Position numbers and translations under genes: made by a program. DNA of 52,551 bases from Rhodocyclaceae bacterium. Its GTDB lineage: Bacteria > Pseudomonadota > Gammaproteobacteria > Burkholderiales > Rhodocyclaceae. Below are positions 36,240-49,180 of this stretch, in pieces. The notes beneath the pieces are model-generated. The model saw only the letters and a list, made by a program, of their open reading frames with translations, searched no databases and was not told the DNA's origin. The stretch lies in contig JAQTNK010000030.1 of the NCBI GenBank assembly GCA_028713915.1, forward strand, positions 1 to 52,551. Direction: 5' to 3'. Numbering within the stretch: position 1 is the first letter of the stretch; every line of letters begins with the position of its first letter.

Positions 36240-36368
36240 ATGGACTGGGACGAACTACTTTCGCTGCTGACGCTGGGGGCGGTGTTTCCCTACCTCTCGG
36301 TTGCCGCCGGACGGTGGCTCAGGAAGGTTTGCGGCGCACACGATTCTGGTGCGAATGCACCAGGTTGA
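36240..36368 (+). CDS. Possible small protein with one hydrophobic segment
   Basis: A 42-codon open frame starting at ATG 36240 with GGGAG 6 nt upstream. The product has an acidic N terminus (MDWDELLSLL) and a hydrophobic stretch TLGAVFPYLSVAAG that could cross or lie in the membrane, then a short basic tail. I know no family for it. It occupies the 303-nt gap between ogt and the GGDEF gene, on the opposite strand. Coding is plausible, not shown; a longer frame from 36186 is possible. Confidence 0.35.
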   Translation: MDWDELLSLLTLGAVFPYLSVAAGRWLRKVCGAHDSGANAPG

Positions 36369-36380
36369 TGCCGCCGGCCG

Positions 36381-37676
36381 CTAGCCGACGATCCGGTCGC
36401 GTCCGTTTTCCTTGGCCTGATACAAGCGCGTATCCGCGCGCTTGATCATTTCATCGAGGTCTGCGCCTGGCTGGTCGGCGAGGCCGATGCTGACAGCCAT
36501 TTCAATGATCTTCCCGCCATCGGCCAGCGGCGTGCGCCTCAGGCTTTGGCGAAAGGATTCCAATTGCGCGCGGGCTTCATCCGCGTCGGCATCGTCCAGC
36601 AGCACGGCGAATTCCTCGCCGCCCAGACGCGCGACCAGCGCCTGCGGAAAATGCTCGACGAGCGCAGCGCCCAGATGCCGGAGCGCGGCGTCGCCGCAGG
36701 GATGGCCGTGCTCGTCGTTGATCTTCTTGAAGTGATCGATGTCGATCATCGCCAGGACCAGGCGCCCGCTCTTGCGGGCGGCGTCATGCAGCTTGCTGCC
36801 CGTCAGGAAGAAGTAGCGGCGATTGAACAAGCCGGTGAGAAAGTCCCGATAGGCGGCGTCGCGGTTGGCCTGGATCAGCTCGAGCATGTCGACGTTCTGG
36901 TTGATGCGGCAGACGAACTCCTCGTACGAGTACGGCCGACGGATGAAGTCGTTGGCGCCGCACTTGATGAAGCGCGCCGAGATCGTTTCGTCGTCGGACG
37001 ATGAGATGCCGATGATGGCCAGGCGGTCCTTGCCGAATTTCTTGCGCGCCTCGATGGTCAGGGCGAAGCCGTCCATCTCGGGCATGTTGTAGTCGGCGAG
37101 CAGCAGGCGGATGTCGGGATTGCCGGCCAGGGCCGCCAAGGCCTCCTTGCCGTCGTTGGCCGTCAGCACCTGGAAGCACAATTGCTCGAGCGTGTGCTTA
37201 AGGACCGCGCGGGCGCTCATCGAATCGTCGGCGACGAGGACCTTCAGGTGGCGGTTCTTGCTGATGCGGCCGACGAGTTCGGTGACGTACTCGAACGAAT
37301 TGATGTTGTCCTTGGGCACGAAGTCGATCGCGCCCTTGTTGAGCACCGTGTCGCGGAAGTCTTCGCCGTAGGCGCCGCTCAGCGCGATGGTCTTGATGCC
37401 GGCGGCATTGAGGAAATCGAGCACTTCGCCGTAGGGCGCATCGGGCAGGTGCAGATCACACGTGGCGACGAGAAAGCCGGCGGGGTGAGACTGCACCAGT
37501 TCCCTCGCCTCCCGCAAGGAGTGGGCGACGCAGACTTCGGCGTTCCAGCGTTCCTTGATCATCGCCGCCAGCAGCTGCGCGATCGAGTGCTGGTCTTCGA
37601 CGACCAGTATCGGCAGCGCGACCGTGCGCGCAGAACTCGGGCCGGGGGCGCGCTTGGTGGCGCGGACGTTATTCAT
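36381..37676 (-). CDS. REC-REC-GGDEF response regulator (diguanylate cyclase)
   Basis: A 431-residue PleD-like protein. The first receiver (about 20-140) has phospho-acceptor D74; the second (about 145-265) has D195, but its usual switch Lys is Arg (R247, in FIRRPY). The GGDEF domain (about 275-430) carries the active-site GGEEF at 352-356, so c-di-GMP synthesis is expected. The RxxD inhibitory site is absent (F343 and A346 at its positions), so product inhibition at that site is unlikely. It is monocistronic, with a 183-nt non-coding gap before the next gene. Confidence 0.92.
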   Translation of the reverse strand: MNNVRATKRAPGPSSARTVALPILVVEDQHSIAQLLAAMIKERWNAEVCVAHSLREARELVQSHPAGFLVATCDLHLPDAPYGEVLDFLNAAGIKTIALSGAYGEDFRDTVLNKGAIDFVPKDNINSFEYVTELVGRISKNRHLKVLVADDSMSARAVLKHTLEQLCFQVLTANDGKEALAALAGNPDIRLLLADYNMPEMDGFALTIEARKKFGKDRLAIIGISSSDDETISARFIKCGANDFIRRPYSYEEFVCRINQNVDMLELIQANRDAAYRDFLTGLFNRRYFFLTGSKLHDAARKSGRLVLAMIDIDHFKKINDEHGHPCGDAALRHLGAALVEHFPQALVARLGGEEFAVLLDDADADEARAQLESFRQSLRRTPLADGGKIIEMAVSIGLADQPGADLDEMIKRADTRLYQAKENGRDRIVG

Positions 37677-37859
37677 GGGTCAGCCGTGGCATATGTCTTT
37701 GGCCCTAATGCTACTGGATTGGCGACTGGCTGCCACGAGTATTTCGTATTTCGCGGCAGCGCCCGCATCACGCGGGGCGCCGCCTCGCCGCCGGCATGCG
37801 ATCAGGTCGCTGTGCCCGGCCGTGCGTCCTGGCGGCCATCCGGCGCCGGATGGAACCGC
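37677..37859. other. Non-coding gap between the GGDEF gene and the broken dehydrogenase gene
   Basis: This 183-nt stretch holds the promoter region of the GGDEF gene (minus) and the 3' flank of the dehydrogenase gene. I see no credible coding frame, strong hairpin or perfect promoter in it. Confidence 0.5.
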
Positions 37860-38917
37860 CTAGAGCGCGTCCGCGACCGCTTTGCCGGCTGCCTGCGTGC
37901 TGGCGCAGCCGCCGAGATCGCGGGTCTTGGGGCCGTCGCGCAGCACGCGCTCCATGGCGCGCATCACGGCCGCGGCCGCGGCTGCTTCGCCGAGGTGCTC
38001 GAGCATCATGGCGCCGCTCCAGATCTGGCCGAGCGGGTTGGCGACGTTCATGCCGGCGATGTCCGGCGCCGAGCCGTGCACGGGCTCGAACAGCGACGGG
38101 TAGACGCGTTCGGGGTTGAGGTTCGCCGAGGGCGCGATGCCGATGGTGCCGGTGCAGGCGGGGCCGAGGTCGGAGAGGATGTCGCCGAAGAGGTTGGAGC
38201 CGACGACGACGTCGAAGTGGTCGGGCCGCTGCACGAAATGGGCGCAGAGGATGTCGATGTAATACTGGTCCACCTTCACGTCCGGATAGTCGGCGGCGAC
38301 GGCCGCCACGCCTCGTCCCAGAACGGCATGGTGATGGAAATGCCGTTCGACTTGGTGGCGGAGGTCAGGTGCTTGCCGCGGCGCCTGGCCTGTTCGAAAG
38401 CGAAGCGCAGCACGCGGTCGATGCCGTGGCGCGACATCACGGTTTCCTGGATGGCGATCTCGCGCTCGGTGCCGGCGTACATGCGGCCGCCGCTGTTCGA
38501 GTATTCGCCCTCGGTGTTCTCGCGCACGATCAGCATGTCGATGCTGCCGGGCTCGCGACCGGCGAGCGGCGACTTCATGCCCGGCATCAGGCGCGCCGGG
38601 CGCAGGTTCACGTACTGGTCGAAGCGGCGGCGGAATTGCAGCAGCGAGCCCCACAGCGAGACGTGATCCGGCACCGTGGCCGGCCAGCCGACGGCGCCGA
38701 AGAAGATCGCGTCCTGTGGGCGCAGGCGTTCGAACCAGTCGTCGGGCATCATCTGGCCGTGCTGCCGGTACCAGTCGCAACTCGCCCAGGCGATCCAGTC
38801 CCAGGCGAAGCGGAAGCCGAACTTGGCGGCGACGGCGTCGAGCACGCGCACGCCTTCGGGCAGGACTTCCTTGCCGATGCCGTCGCCGGGAATGGCGGCA
38901 ATGCGGTATGTCTTCAT
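37860..38917 (-). pseudogene. Tartrate/D-malate dehydrogenase (isocitrate/isopropylmalate dehydrogenase family), frameshifted
   Basis: The two halves of one family protein lie in different frames. The N-terminal half (from ATG 38917: MKTYRIAAIPGDGIGKEVLP, LIVRENTEGEYSN, SATKSNGISITMPFWDE) stops matching near 38311. The C-terminal half resumes one base out of frame (VAAVAADYPDVKVDQYYIDI, VVVGSNLFGDILSDLGPA, SLFEPVHGSAPDIAG). Restoring one base (a C in the coding strand after GAC GAG) gives about 352 residues, the normal length for this tartrate/D-malate dehydrogenase group. Everything else is intact, so it is either a recent mutation or a sequencing error. The TRAP permease genes next door suggest a C4-dicarboxylate context. 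Confidence 0.85.
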
Positions 38918-38957
38918 CGGCAGTATGCTAGCGCATTGCGTGAACGGGGAGACCATG

Positions 38958-40370
38958 ATGCGGCGATGCTTGATTGGCCTGGGTGCCGTGATGGCGGCCG
39001 GCTGCGCCCTGGCTGCGGAGGCGGCGCACGAGGTGGTGTCGACGGCGGCGGAGCGCGAGGCGATTGCGCTGACCGTCTATAACGACGACCTCGCGCTGAT
39101 CAAGGAGCGCCGCCGCGTGAGCCTGCCGGCGGGCCTTGCGCGCCTGAGCCTGCGCGAGGTTGCGGCGCAGATGCGGCCCGAAACGGCGCTGCTGCGGGCG
39201 GCAAGCGGCAGGCCGATTACGCTCGTCGAGCAGAACTTCGACTTCGACCTGCTGACGCCCGCGACGCTGCTGGAAAAGTACGTCGGCCGCGAAGTCACCG
39301 TGCTGCGCGCGCAGCCGACCTCGGGCGAGGAGCGCGCCGAGAAAGCGATCGTGCTCGCCGCCACCAACGGCATCGTGCTGCGCTTCGCCGACCGCATCGA
39401 GACAGGCGTGCCCGGCCGCATCGCTTTCCCCAGCGTGCCGGCCAACTTGCGCGACCGGCCCACGCTTTCCGTATTGCTCGAAGGCGCCGGCGGCGCGCAG
39501 TCGCTGGAACTTTCCTATATCACCGGCGGCTTGTCGTGGCAGGCCGACTACGTCGTCAACCTCGCCGCCGACGGCCGCCACATGGACCTCTCCGGCTGGG
39601 TGACGCTGACCAACCGCAGCGGTGCCGCCTATGACGACGCTGCGCTGCAACTCGTCGCCGGCACGGTGAACCGCGTGCGGCCGCCGGGTCCGACGGCCTA
39701 CGCGATGCGGGCGCCGGCGTCGGCGCTGGCGCGCAAGGCCGACGTCGCGCAGGAATCGCTGATGGACTACCACCTCTACAGCTTCGCGCATCCGACCTCG
39801 ATCGCCGCCAACCAGACCAAGCAGCTCGCCCTGCTCTCCGCCGCCGCGATTCCCGTGCAGCGCGAATATGTGCTTGCCGGCAGCGAGTACTACTACCGCG
39901 AGCGCTATGGCCAGATCGGCCAGAAGCTCAAGCCGGCGGTGTTCGTCGCCTTCGACAACCAGGGCGGCAGCCTGGGCAAGCCGCTGCCGGCCGGCGTGGT
40001 GCGCGTTTATGCGAAGGACAGCAAGGGCGCCGCGCAATTCGTCGGCGAGGACCGCATCGAGCATACGGCGAAGAACGAAACCGTGAAGCTCAAGCTCGGC
40101 GAGGCTTTCGACATCACCGCCGAGCGCCGGCAGCTGGCGTACAAGAAGCTCGGCGACACGACCGCCGAAAGCGCGTTCCGCATCGACCTGCGCAACGCCG
40201 GGGACGAGGCCGTGACCGTGCGCGTGCAGGAGCCGCTGCCCGGCGATTGGGAGATCGTGCGGGAGACGCTCAAAAGCACGAAGGAGTCGGCGCGCGTCGC
40301 CGCGTGGAACGTCGAAGTGCCGGCCGGCGGCGCGGCGGCGCTCGAATACGCCGTGCGGGTGCGCTGGTGA
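38958..40370 (+). CDS. DUF4139 domain protein, exported
   Basis: A 470-residue exported protein. The signal peptide covers about residues 1-20 and could be cut after ALA or, at AAGC, lipidated. The mature part resembles the DUF4139 family: IALTVYNDDLALIKERRRVSL near the start, LELSYITGGLSWQADYVVNL in the centre, and ADLRNAGDEA-type and PLPGDWEIVRETLKS segments at the end. Two adjacent ATGs exist (38955 and 38958); GGGGAG is 6 nt from the second, which I choose. Its TGA overlaps the GTG of the TRAP small subunit, so the three genes form one translationally coupled unit. The biochemical role of DUF4139 proteins is not known. Confidence 0.85.
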   Translation: MRRCLIGLGAVMAAGCALAAEAAHEVVSTAAEREAIALTVYNDDLALIKERRRVSLPAGLARLSLREVAAQMRPETALLRAASGRPITLVEQNFDFDLLTPATLLEKYVGREVTVLRAQPTSGEERAEKAIVLAATNGIVLRFADRIETGVPGRIAFPSVPANLRDRPTLSVLLEGAGGAQSLELSYITGGLSWQADYVVNLAADGRHMDLSGWVTLTNRSGAAYDDAALQLVAGTVNRVRPPGPTAYAMRAPASALARKADVAQESLMDYHLYSFAHPTSIAANQTKQLALLSAAAIPVQREYVLAGSEYYYRERYGQIGQKLKPAVFVAFDNQGGSLGKPLPAGVVRVYAKDSKGAAQFVGEDRIEHTAKNETVKLKLGEAFDITAERRQLAYKKLGDTTAESAFRIDLRNAGDEAVTVRVQEPLPGDWEIVRETLKSTKESARVAAWNVEVPAGGAAALEYAVRVRW

Positions 40371-40867
40371 CGGCAGGCCGCGCCACCTCCGCAGCGGCGT
40401 GGGCCGACCGGCTGCTGGGCCGCATCGCCGCCGCCGGCCTGGTCCTGGTGCTGCCCCTGTCCTTGCTGCTGTTCCTGCAGTGGCCGTTGCGCGAATGGCT
40501 GCAGGCGGGATCGCGCGAGGCCAACGACCTCGCGCAGATTCTCTTCGCGCTCTATGTCGCCGTCGCCGTGAACTACGCCACGCGCCGCCATGCGCACCTG
40601 GCGGCCGACGCCTGGGCGCACCGCTACGCGCCGGCGACGCGCTGGCGCCTGGCGCGGATCGCCGCGCTCTGCGCTTCGCTGCCCTGGTCGCTGTTCGTCC
40701 TTTATGCCACCGGGCCGTCGGTCGCGCAGTCGTTCGGCCAGCTCGAATCCTTCCCCGAAACCTTCAATCCCGGCTACTTCCTGGTGCGCGCCGCCGTGGC
40801 GCTGGCGGCCGTGCTGGTGGCGGCCCAATCCCTCCTGGACGTGTGGCGCGATCCGCAGCGCCGCTGA
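40367..40867 (+). CDS. TRAP transporter small permease subunit (DctQ family)
   Basis: A 166-residue membrane protein with about four hydrophobic segments, of the DctQ/TAXI small-subunit kind. EANDLAQILFALYVAVAVNYATRRHAHLAAD is the recognisable family stretch. The start is a GTG whose TG is shared with the stop of the DUF4139 gene, and its TGA overlaps the large-subunit ATG. With DctM it forms the membrane part of a Na+-driven uptake system that usually needs a periplasmic DctP protein. Confidence 0.82.
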   Translation: MTAGRATSAAAWADRLLGRIAAAGLVLVLPLSLLLFLQWPLREWLQAGSREANDLAQILFALYVAVAVNYATRRHAHLAADAWAHRYAPATRWRLARIAALCASLPWSLFVLYATGPSVAQSFGQLESFPETFNPGYFLVRAAVALAAVLVAAQSLLDVWRDPQRR

Positions 40868-42273
40868 TGGAGACGGCCGGAATCTGGATGCTGGCGGCGG
40901 TGGCGGCGGTGATGGTCGCCACCGGCTTGCCGGCGTGGCTCGTGCTCGTCGGCGTGGCGCTGGCGTTCGCCGGCGGCGGCATGCTCCTCGGCGCCTTCGG
41001 CTTGCCGCTGCTGACGGTGCTGCCCTTGCGACTCCTCGGCCTGATGGAAAGCGACCTGCTGCAAGCCTTGCCCTTGTACGTCTTCATGGGGGCGCTGCTC
41101 AACCGGCTGCCGCTGGCCGATATCCTGTTCCGCGCCGGCAGCCGCGCCTTCGCGCGCAGCGGCGCGGGCGCGCCCCTGGCGGGCCTCGGGCTGGGCATGC
41201 TGCTGGCGCCGATGAACGGCTCGGTCGGTTCGAGCGTGGCGATGTTATCGCGCGCCGTGCAGCCGCGCCTCGATGCCAGCGGCATGACGGCGCCGCGGGC
41301 GGCGGCGCTGGTCTGCGTCGCCAGCACGCTCGGCGTCGTCGTGCCGCCGTCGCTGGTGCTGATCCTGCTCGGCGACGCGATGCTGCGCGCGCACACGGAG
41401 GCGGTGAATGCCACGGCGGCGGCGGTGCGCATCGTCAACACCCAGGACATCTTTCGCGGCGCCCTGATCCCGGCCGCCATCCTGCTGGTGTTGTGCCTGG
41501 CGATCGCCTGGTGGACCAACCGCGGCGCGGCTGCCGCGGACGTCCCGGCGACGACGCGCGGCGAGCGGCCGACAGCGGCGTCGGCGGTGGCGGTGATCGT
41601 CGCCCTGCTCGGCAGCGTCACGCTCGGCTACATGTATGCGGTGGAGGCCGCCGCCACCGGCGGCGTCCTGCTGTTCCTGTTCGGCCTGGCGACGCGCACC
41701 TTGACGCGGCCGCTGCTGGCGGAAGCGCTGCGCGACACGATGGCCATCACCGGCGCGCTGTTCGCGCTGCTGCTGGCGGCCACGACATTCACGCTGGTGC
41801 TGCGCGCCTTCGGCACCGACCGCTGGGCGGCGGCCGCGCTCAACGGCTTGTCAGGCGGCGAAAACGCGCGGCTGCTGGCGGTGATGGCCGTGCTCGGCTT
41901 GTGCGCCTTCGTGCTCGATGCCTTCGAGATGATCTTTGTCGTCATCCCGGTCGTCATGCCGCCGCTGCTGATGCAGTTCCCCGACGCGACGCGGGCGGCG
42001 GTGCTGGCGCTGCTGATCCTGCAGGCGAGCTTCCTGGTGCCGCCGCTGGGCTACGCGGTGATGATGGTGCGCCAGAACCAGCGCCGCCCGCTGGCGGTTC
42101 GGCAACTGGCGCGGGCGCTGCTGCCTTACCTCGCTGCCCAGCTATTCGTGCTGGCGCTGGTGGCGGCGATCCCGGCGCTGGTCTGGCACGATGCGGCGAC
42201 GCTCGCCGCGCCGGCCGATGCGCTGCCGGCCGGCAATCTCGACGAACTGCTCAGGCAGCAGCAGGAGCCGTAA
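40867..42273 (+). CDS. TRAP transporter large permease subunit (DctM family)
   Basis: A 468-residue protein with about twelve membrane segments, of the ion-coupled DctM type. The APMNGSVGSSVAMLSRAV and STLGVVVPPSLVLILLGDA stretches match the conserved TRAP motifs in each half of the protein. No DctP or TAXI binding-protein gene is adjacent, so the substrate receptor must be encoded elsewhere or the preceding DUF4139 protein may have some associated role. A broken tartrate/malate dehydrogenase gene lies close by, hinting at a dicarboxylate substrate. Its stop abuts that of the convergent lipoprotein gene. Confidence 0.88.
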   Translation: METAGIWMLAAVAAVMVATGLPAWLVLVGVALAFAGGGMLLGAFGLPLLTVLPLRLLGLMESDLLQALPLYVFMGALLNRLPLADILFRAGSRAFARSGAGAPLAGLGLGMLLAPMNGSVGSSVAMLSRAVQPRLDASGMTAPRAAALVCVASTLGVVVPPSLVLILLGDAMLRAHTEAVNATAAAVRIVNTQDIFRGALIPAAILLVLCLAIAWWTNRGAAAADVPATTRGERPTAASAVAVIVALLGSVTLGYMYAVEAAATGGVLLFLFGLATRTLTRPLLAEALRDTMAITGALFALLLAATTFTLVLRAFGTDRWAAAALNGLSGGENARLLAVMAVLGLCAFVLDAFEMIFVVIPVVMPPLLMQFPDATRAAVLALLILQASFLVPPLGYAVMMVRQNQRRPLAVRQLARALLPYLAAQLFVLALVAAIPALVWHDAATLAAPADALPAGNLDELLRQQQEP

Positions 42274-42504
42274 TCAGACGTCGTGCTTGATGCAGCCGGC
42301 CTTGAGCGCTTCGCGGTAAATGATCTCGATGGCCGGGCCGTCGAGCGCGGGAACGGCGAGGCGGGCGCGGTAGCTGTCGCAGGAGTGCTCGCTTTCGAGC
42401 AGTTCATGGACGTATTTGGCCTTCTCGTCGTTGGTGAGAGGCGGCACCGGATTGCAGGCGCAAAGGCCGATGAGGAGGGACACGGCAAGGAGGACGAGGC
42501 GCAT
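42274..42504 (-). CDS. Small lipoprotein of unknown function
   Basis: A 76-residue protein with a lipoprotein signal: hydrophobic residues 3-13 and the lipobox LCAC, giving lipidated C17. The mature part is about 60 residues, with two cysteines (in EHSCDSYRARL and AGCIKHDV) that could form a disulfide. I know no function. It lies downstream of proA on the same strand (21-nt gap), so it may be the last gene of the leuS-lptE-holA-proA unit. Confidence 0.7.
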   Translation of the reverse strand: MRLVLLAVSLLIGLCACNPVPPLTNDEKAKYVHELLESEHSCDSYRARLAVPALDGPAIEIIYREALKAGCIKHDV

Positions 42505-42525
42505 GATGGAGGTTCCGCAGTGGGT

Positions 42526-43785
42526 TTATTGTCTGATTTCGCCGTTGCCGAGGACGATCCACTTTTGCGACGTGAGTCCTTCGAGGCCGACCGGGCCGCG
42601 GGCGTGGAACTTGTCGGTGGAAATGCCGATCTCGGCGCCGAGCCCGTATTCGAAGCCGTCGGCGAAGCGCGTCGAGGCGTTGACCATGACGCTGCTCGAA
42701 TCCACTTCGCGCAGGAAGCGCATCGCCGCCGTGTAGTTCTCGGTGACGATGGCCTCGGTGTGCTGCGACGAGTACTTGTTGATGTGGGCGATGGCGGCGT
42801 CCACGCCGTCGACGACTTTCACGGAAATGATGGCCGCGAGATATTCGGTGGAGTAGTCCGCGTCGGTCGCCGCCCTGGCGCCGGGCACGATGGCCAGGGT
42901 CTCGGCGCAGCCGCGGATTTCGACGCCTTTGGCCTGCAGCATGGCGGCGATCGCCGGCAGCAGCGTCGCCGCCGCCGCGCGGGCGACGAGCAGCGACTCG
43001 GCGGTATTGCAGGTGCCCAGGCGCTGCGTCTTGGCGTTCTCGACGATGCGCAGCGCCTTGTCGGCGTCGGCGTCGGCGTCGATATAGACGTGGCAGTTGC
43101 CGTCGAGGTGCTTGATGACGGGCACGCGTGCTTCTTTCGAGATGCGCTCGATCAGGCCCTTGCCGCCGCGCGGCACGATGACATCGACATACTCCGGCAT
43201 GGCCACGAGGTGGCCGACCGCGGCGCGGTCGGTGGTGTCGACGACCTGCACGGCCGTCTCCGGCAGGCCGGCGGCGGCGAGCCCGGCGCGCACGCAGGCG
43301 GCGATGGCCTGGTTGCAGCGCAAGGCTTCCTTGCCGCCGCGCAGGATCGCGGCATTGCCGGACTTGAGGCACAAGGCGGCGGCGTCGGCGGTGACGTTGG
43401 GCCGCGCTTCGTAGATGATGCCGACCACGCCCAGCGGCACGCGCATCTTGCCGACCTGGATGCCGCTCGGGCGGCGCTTCAGCTCGGTGATCTCGCCGAC
43501 CGGGTCGGGCAGGGCGGCGACCTGTTCGAGGCCGAGCGCCATGCTTTCGACGCCTTTCGCCGTCAGCGTCAGGCGGTCGATCATCGCCGCCTCGAGTCCG
43601 GCGGCGCGGGCCTCTTCGAGGTCCTGGGCGTTGGCGGCCAGCAGCTCGTCGCGGCGCTCGCGCAGCGTCCGCGCCATCGCCAGCAGCGCGTCGTTCTTCG
43701 CCTGGGTGGAAGCGCGCGCGATCAGGCGCGAAGCGGCGCGGGCGGCGGCGCCGACCTGGATCATGTAGTCGCGGATATCCATCAT
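42526..43785 (-). CDS. proA: Glutamate-5-semialdehyde dehydrogenase (gamma-glutamyl phosphate reductase)
   Basis: ProA reduces gamma-glutamyl phosphate to glutamate semialdehyde in proline synthesis. The 419-residue product has [49 protein letters not shown] and the catalytic Cys in [16 protein letters not shown] 43785 overlaps the holA stop (ATGA); the next codon is also ATG. This is the classic leuS-lptE-holA order followed by proA. Confidence 0.96.
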   Translation of the reverse strand: MMDIRDYMIQVGAAARAASRLIARASTQAKNDALLAMARTLRERRDELLAANAQDLEEARAAGLEAAMIDRLTLTAKGVESMALGLEQVAALPDPVGEITELKRRPSGIQVGKMRVPLGVVGIIYEARPNVTADAAALCLKSGNAAILRGGKEALRCNQAIAACVRAGLAAAGLPETAVQVVDTTDRAAVGHLVAMPEYVDVIVPRGGKGLIERISKEARVPVIKHLDGNCHVYIDADADADKALRIVENAKTQRLGTCNTAESLLVARAAAATLLPAIAAMLQAKGVEIRGCAETLAIVPGARAATDADYSTEYLAAIISVKVVDGVDAAIAHINKYSSQHTEAIVTENYTAAMRFLREVDSSSVMVNASTRFADGFEYGLGAEIGISTDKFHARGPVGLEGLTSQKWIVLGNGEIRQ

Positions 43786-44696
43786 GCGGTCCTCGTCAAG
43801 CGCATCGACAACTGGAGAAACTCGTCCCACAGGTCGCCCTGCGCCACGCCCTTAATGATGCGGTCGATGCGCGCCGCGTGCAAGAGGGCGTTGCGCGCGG
43901 CGTTGCGGCGGGCGGGGAGGCGCTGGCACTGGTTGCGCGATTCGTTGGCGAGCGTCCACAACACCAGCGGCGGCGCGGCGCCTTCGGCGCGCAGGCCTTC
44001 GAGCACGCGCACGCAGCGGGCGGCGTCGTTGTTGGCGAGCGCGGCGCGCAGCTTGTCGATGTCGTAGCGCGCGACATTGAGCACGGCGGCTTCGATCTGC
44101 GGCAGCGTGATTTCGCCGGCGGGGTAGAGCAGGCCGAGCTTCTGGATTTCCTGGTGGGCGGCGAGCAGGTTGCCTTCGACGTGCGCGGCGATGAAGTCGA
44201 GCGCGGCGCGCGGCGCGCTCTGCTGCTGGCGCGCCAGGCGCTCGGCGAGCCAGGCCGGCAGTTGGGCGAGCGGCGGCGCGTTGCATTCGAGGGCGACGCC
44301 GGCCTCGCTGAGCGTGCCGAACCAGCCGCCTTTCTTGGTCTGCCAGTCGAGCTCCGGCAAGGTGACCAGCGTAACGATGCCGCCCGGCAGCTGGCCGCAA
44401 TAGCGCTTGAGCGCTTCGCCGCCGTCGCGGCCGGGCTTGCCCGAAGGAATGCGCAAGTCGACGAGCTTGTCGCCGCCGAACAGCGACAAGTTGCCGGCGG
44501 CGAGAAAGAGTTCGTCCCACTTGAAGCCTTGGCCGGCGATCAGCACTTCGCGCTCGGCGAATCCCTGGGCGCGCGCCGCGGCGCGGATGGCGTCGCCGGC
44601 TTCGATGACCAGGAGCGGCTCGTTGCCGTGCAGGACGTAGAGCGGCGCGAGCCGCTTCTGCAAGTGCGCGGCGAGTTGTTCGGGGCGGAGCTGCAC
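43782..44696 (-). CDS. holA: DNA polymerase III subunit delta
   Basis: HolA opens the beta clamp as part of the clamp loader. The 304-residue product begins [33 protein letters not shown], the usual N terminus, and includes [10 protein letters not shown] and [19 protein letters not shown]. It is about 35 residues shorter than typical (near 340). The shortening falls in the C-terminal domain, where [19 protein letters not shown] leads directly to [14 protein letters not shown]. The region between, normally about 25-30 residues of helix, seems reduced. It follows lptE by 4 nt. Confidence 0.9.
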   Translation of the reverse strand: MQLRPEQLAAHLQKRLAPLYVLHGNEPLLVIEAGDAIRAAARAQGFAEREVLIAGQGFKWDELFLAAGNLSLFGGDKLVDLRIPSGKPGRDGGEALKRYCGQLPGGIVTLVTLPELDWQTKKGGWFGTLSEAGVALECNAPPLAQLPAWLAERLARQQQSAPRAALDFIAAHVEGNLLAAHQEIQKLGLLYPAGEITLPQIEAAVLNVARYDIDKLRAALANNDAARCVRVLEGLRAEGAAPPLVLWTLANESRNQCQRLPARRNAARNALLHAARIDRIIKGVAQGDLWDEFLQLSMRLTRTA

Positions 44697-44700
44697 GGCG

Positions 44701-45210
44701 CTACTGGTCTGCGGCCAGCTTCACCTTGGCGGCCGCCAGCCGCCGCAGCACCTGCTGCACCAGATCGTTCTCGATGTCGCGCCAGAGCAGGGCTTCCTCG
44801 GATTCCTTCGACAGCACCTGGGCGTTGTTGAAGGTGATGTCGCGGTGGATGGCGATGGTGCTGGTCGGTATCAATTCGCGCTCGGCGCCGTCGACGACGC
44901 GGAAACTGAAGCTGCGCACCAGCTGGTATTCCGCCACGTTGCCGGCGGTGTCGAGCGAGAGGATGATTTTTTGCGGCACGTCGGCGACCACGGTGAAGGC
45001 CGCTTCGGCGCCTTTCTTGTCGGCGACGACGCGCGTTTGCGACGAGGCTTCGATGTTGCGCTTGAGCACCGCATACAGCGGCGTGTTGTTCGGGAAGGCG
45101 ATGTACAGCGTATCGAAAGGCAGCGTGTATGCGCCGCGCAGCTTGAAGCCACAGCCGCCGACCGCGCTGCTCAGGGCGAGAACGACCACGATCAGGATCA
45201 GGCGGCGCAT
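44701..45210 (-). CDS. lptE: LPS assembly lipoprotein LptE
   Basis: LptE is the outer-membrane lipoprotein plug of LptD in LPS export. The 169-residue product has a signal peptide with lipobox VGGC (C20), then GFKLRGAYTLPFDTLYIA, the family's hallmark N-terminal strand. The low-conservation remainder and length agree with LptE. It lies between leuS and holA, the conserved position in proteobacteria. It starts 13 nt after leuS. Confidence 0.92.
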   Translation of the reverse strand: MRRLILIVVVLALSSAVGGCGFKLRGAYTLPFDTLYIAFPNNTPLYAVLKRNIEASSQTRVVADKKGAEAAFTVVADVPQKIILSLDTAGNVAEYQLVRSFSFRVVDGAERELIPTSTIAIHRDITFNNAQVLSKESEEALLWRDIENDLVQQVLRRLAAAKVKLAADQ

Positions 45211-45223
45211 AGGATGTTTTTCC

Positions 45224-48776
<3,553 letters not shown>

Positions 48777-49121
48777 TCAACAGAGCCTGATCGACTCGCC
48801 GAAGACGCGCCAGCCGCGCGCGGAGCTCAGGGCGATCGCGTCGAACAAGGCAACGGGCGCCTGCCACAGGTGCGCCTGCAGGCGCGACCAGCGCCGCAGG
48901 CCGAAGGAGGCGACATCCTCGCGCAGCGCCTCGGCGGCGATCAATTCCAGCAAGCGGTCCATCGCCTCTTGCCAATACGCCGGCGTCTCGGTTTCTCCGG
49001 CATTGAGCGCGGCGTAACGCTGCGCCGCGTGCCAGAGTACGTCGGCCCGGTGCTCGCTGATGCCGGCTTTCCTGGCCAGCCAGGGCAGGATCATGGGCCG
49101 CCTTGCGGTACTCGTTTCCAT
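48777..49121 (-). CDS. Small protein of unknown function behind a PhaR-like operator
   Basis: A 114-residue protein that I do not recognise. It is helical in character, with an amphipathic C-terminal half (LQAHLWQAPVALFDAIALSSARGWRVF). The ATG at 49121 has GGGAGA 5 nt upstream; in-frame codons further upstream are non-coding. A perfect palindrome TGTTGCATTGCAACA lies about 60 nt before the start and matches the operators bound by the PHA regulator PhaR upstream of phasin genes, as I recall them. A role at PHA granules is therefore a testable guess. It converges with the FecR gene without a gap. Confidence 0.7.
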   Translation of the reverse strand: METSTARRPMILPWLARKAGISEHRADVLWHAAQRYAALNAGETETPAYWQEAMDRLLELIAAEALREDVASFGLRRWSRLQAHLWQAPVALFDAIALSSARGWRVFGESIRLC

Positions 49122-49180
49122 GCGAATCTCCCATTGAGCGTTCCCAGAAACCTTATGGGCATTGAGGGAACCTGCTTTTA

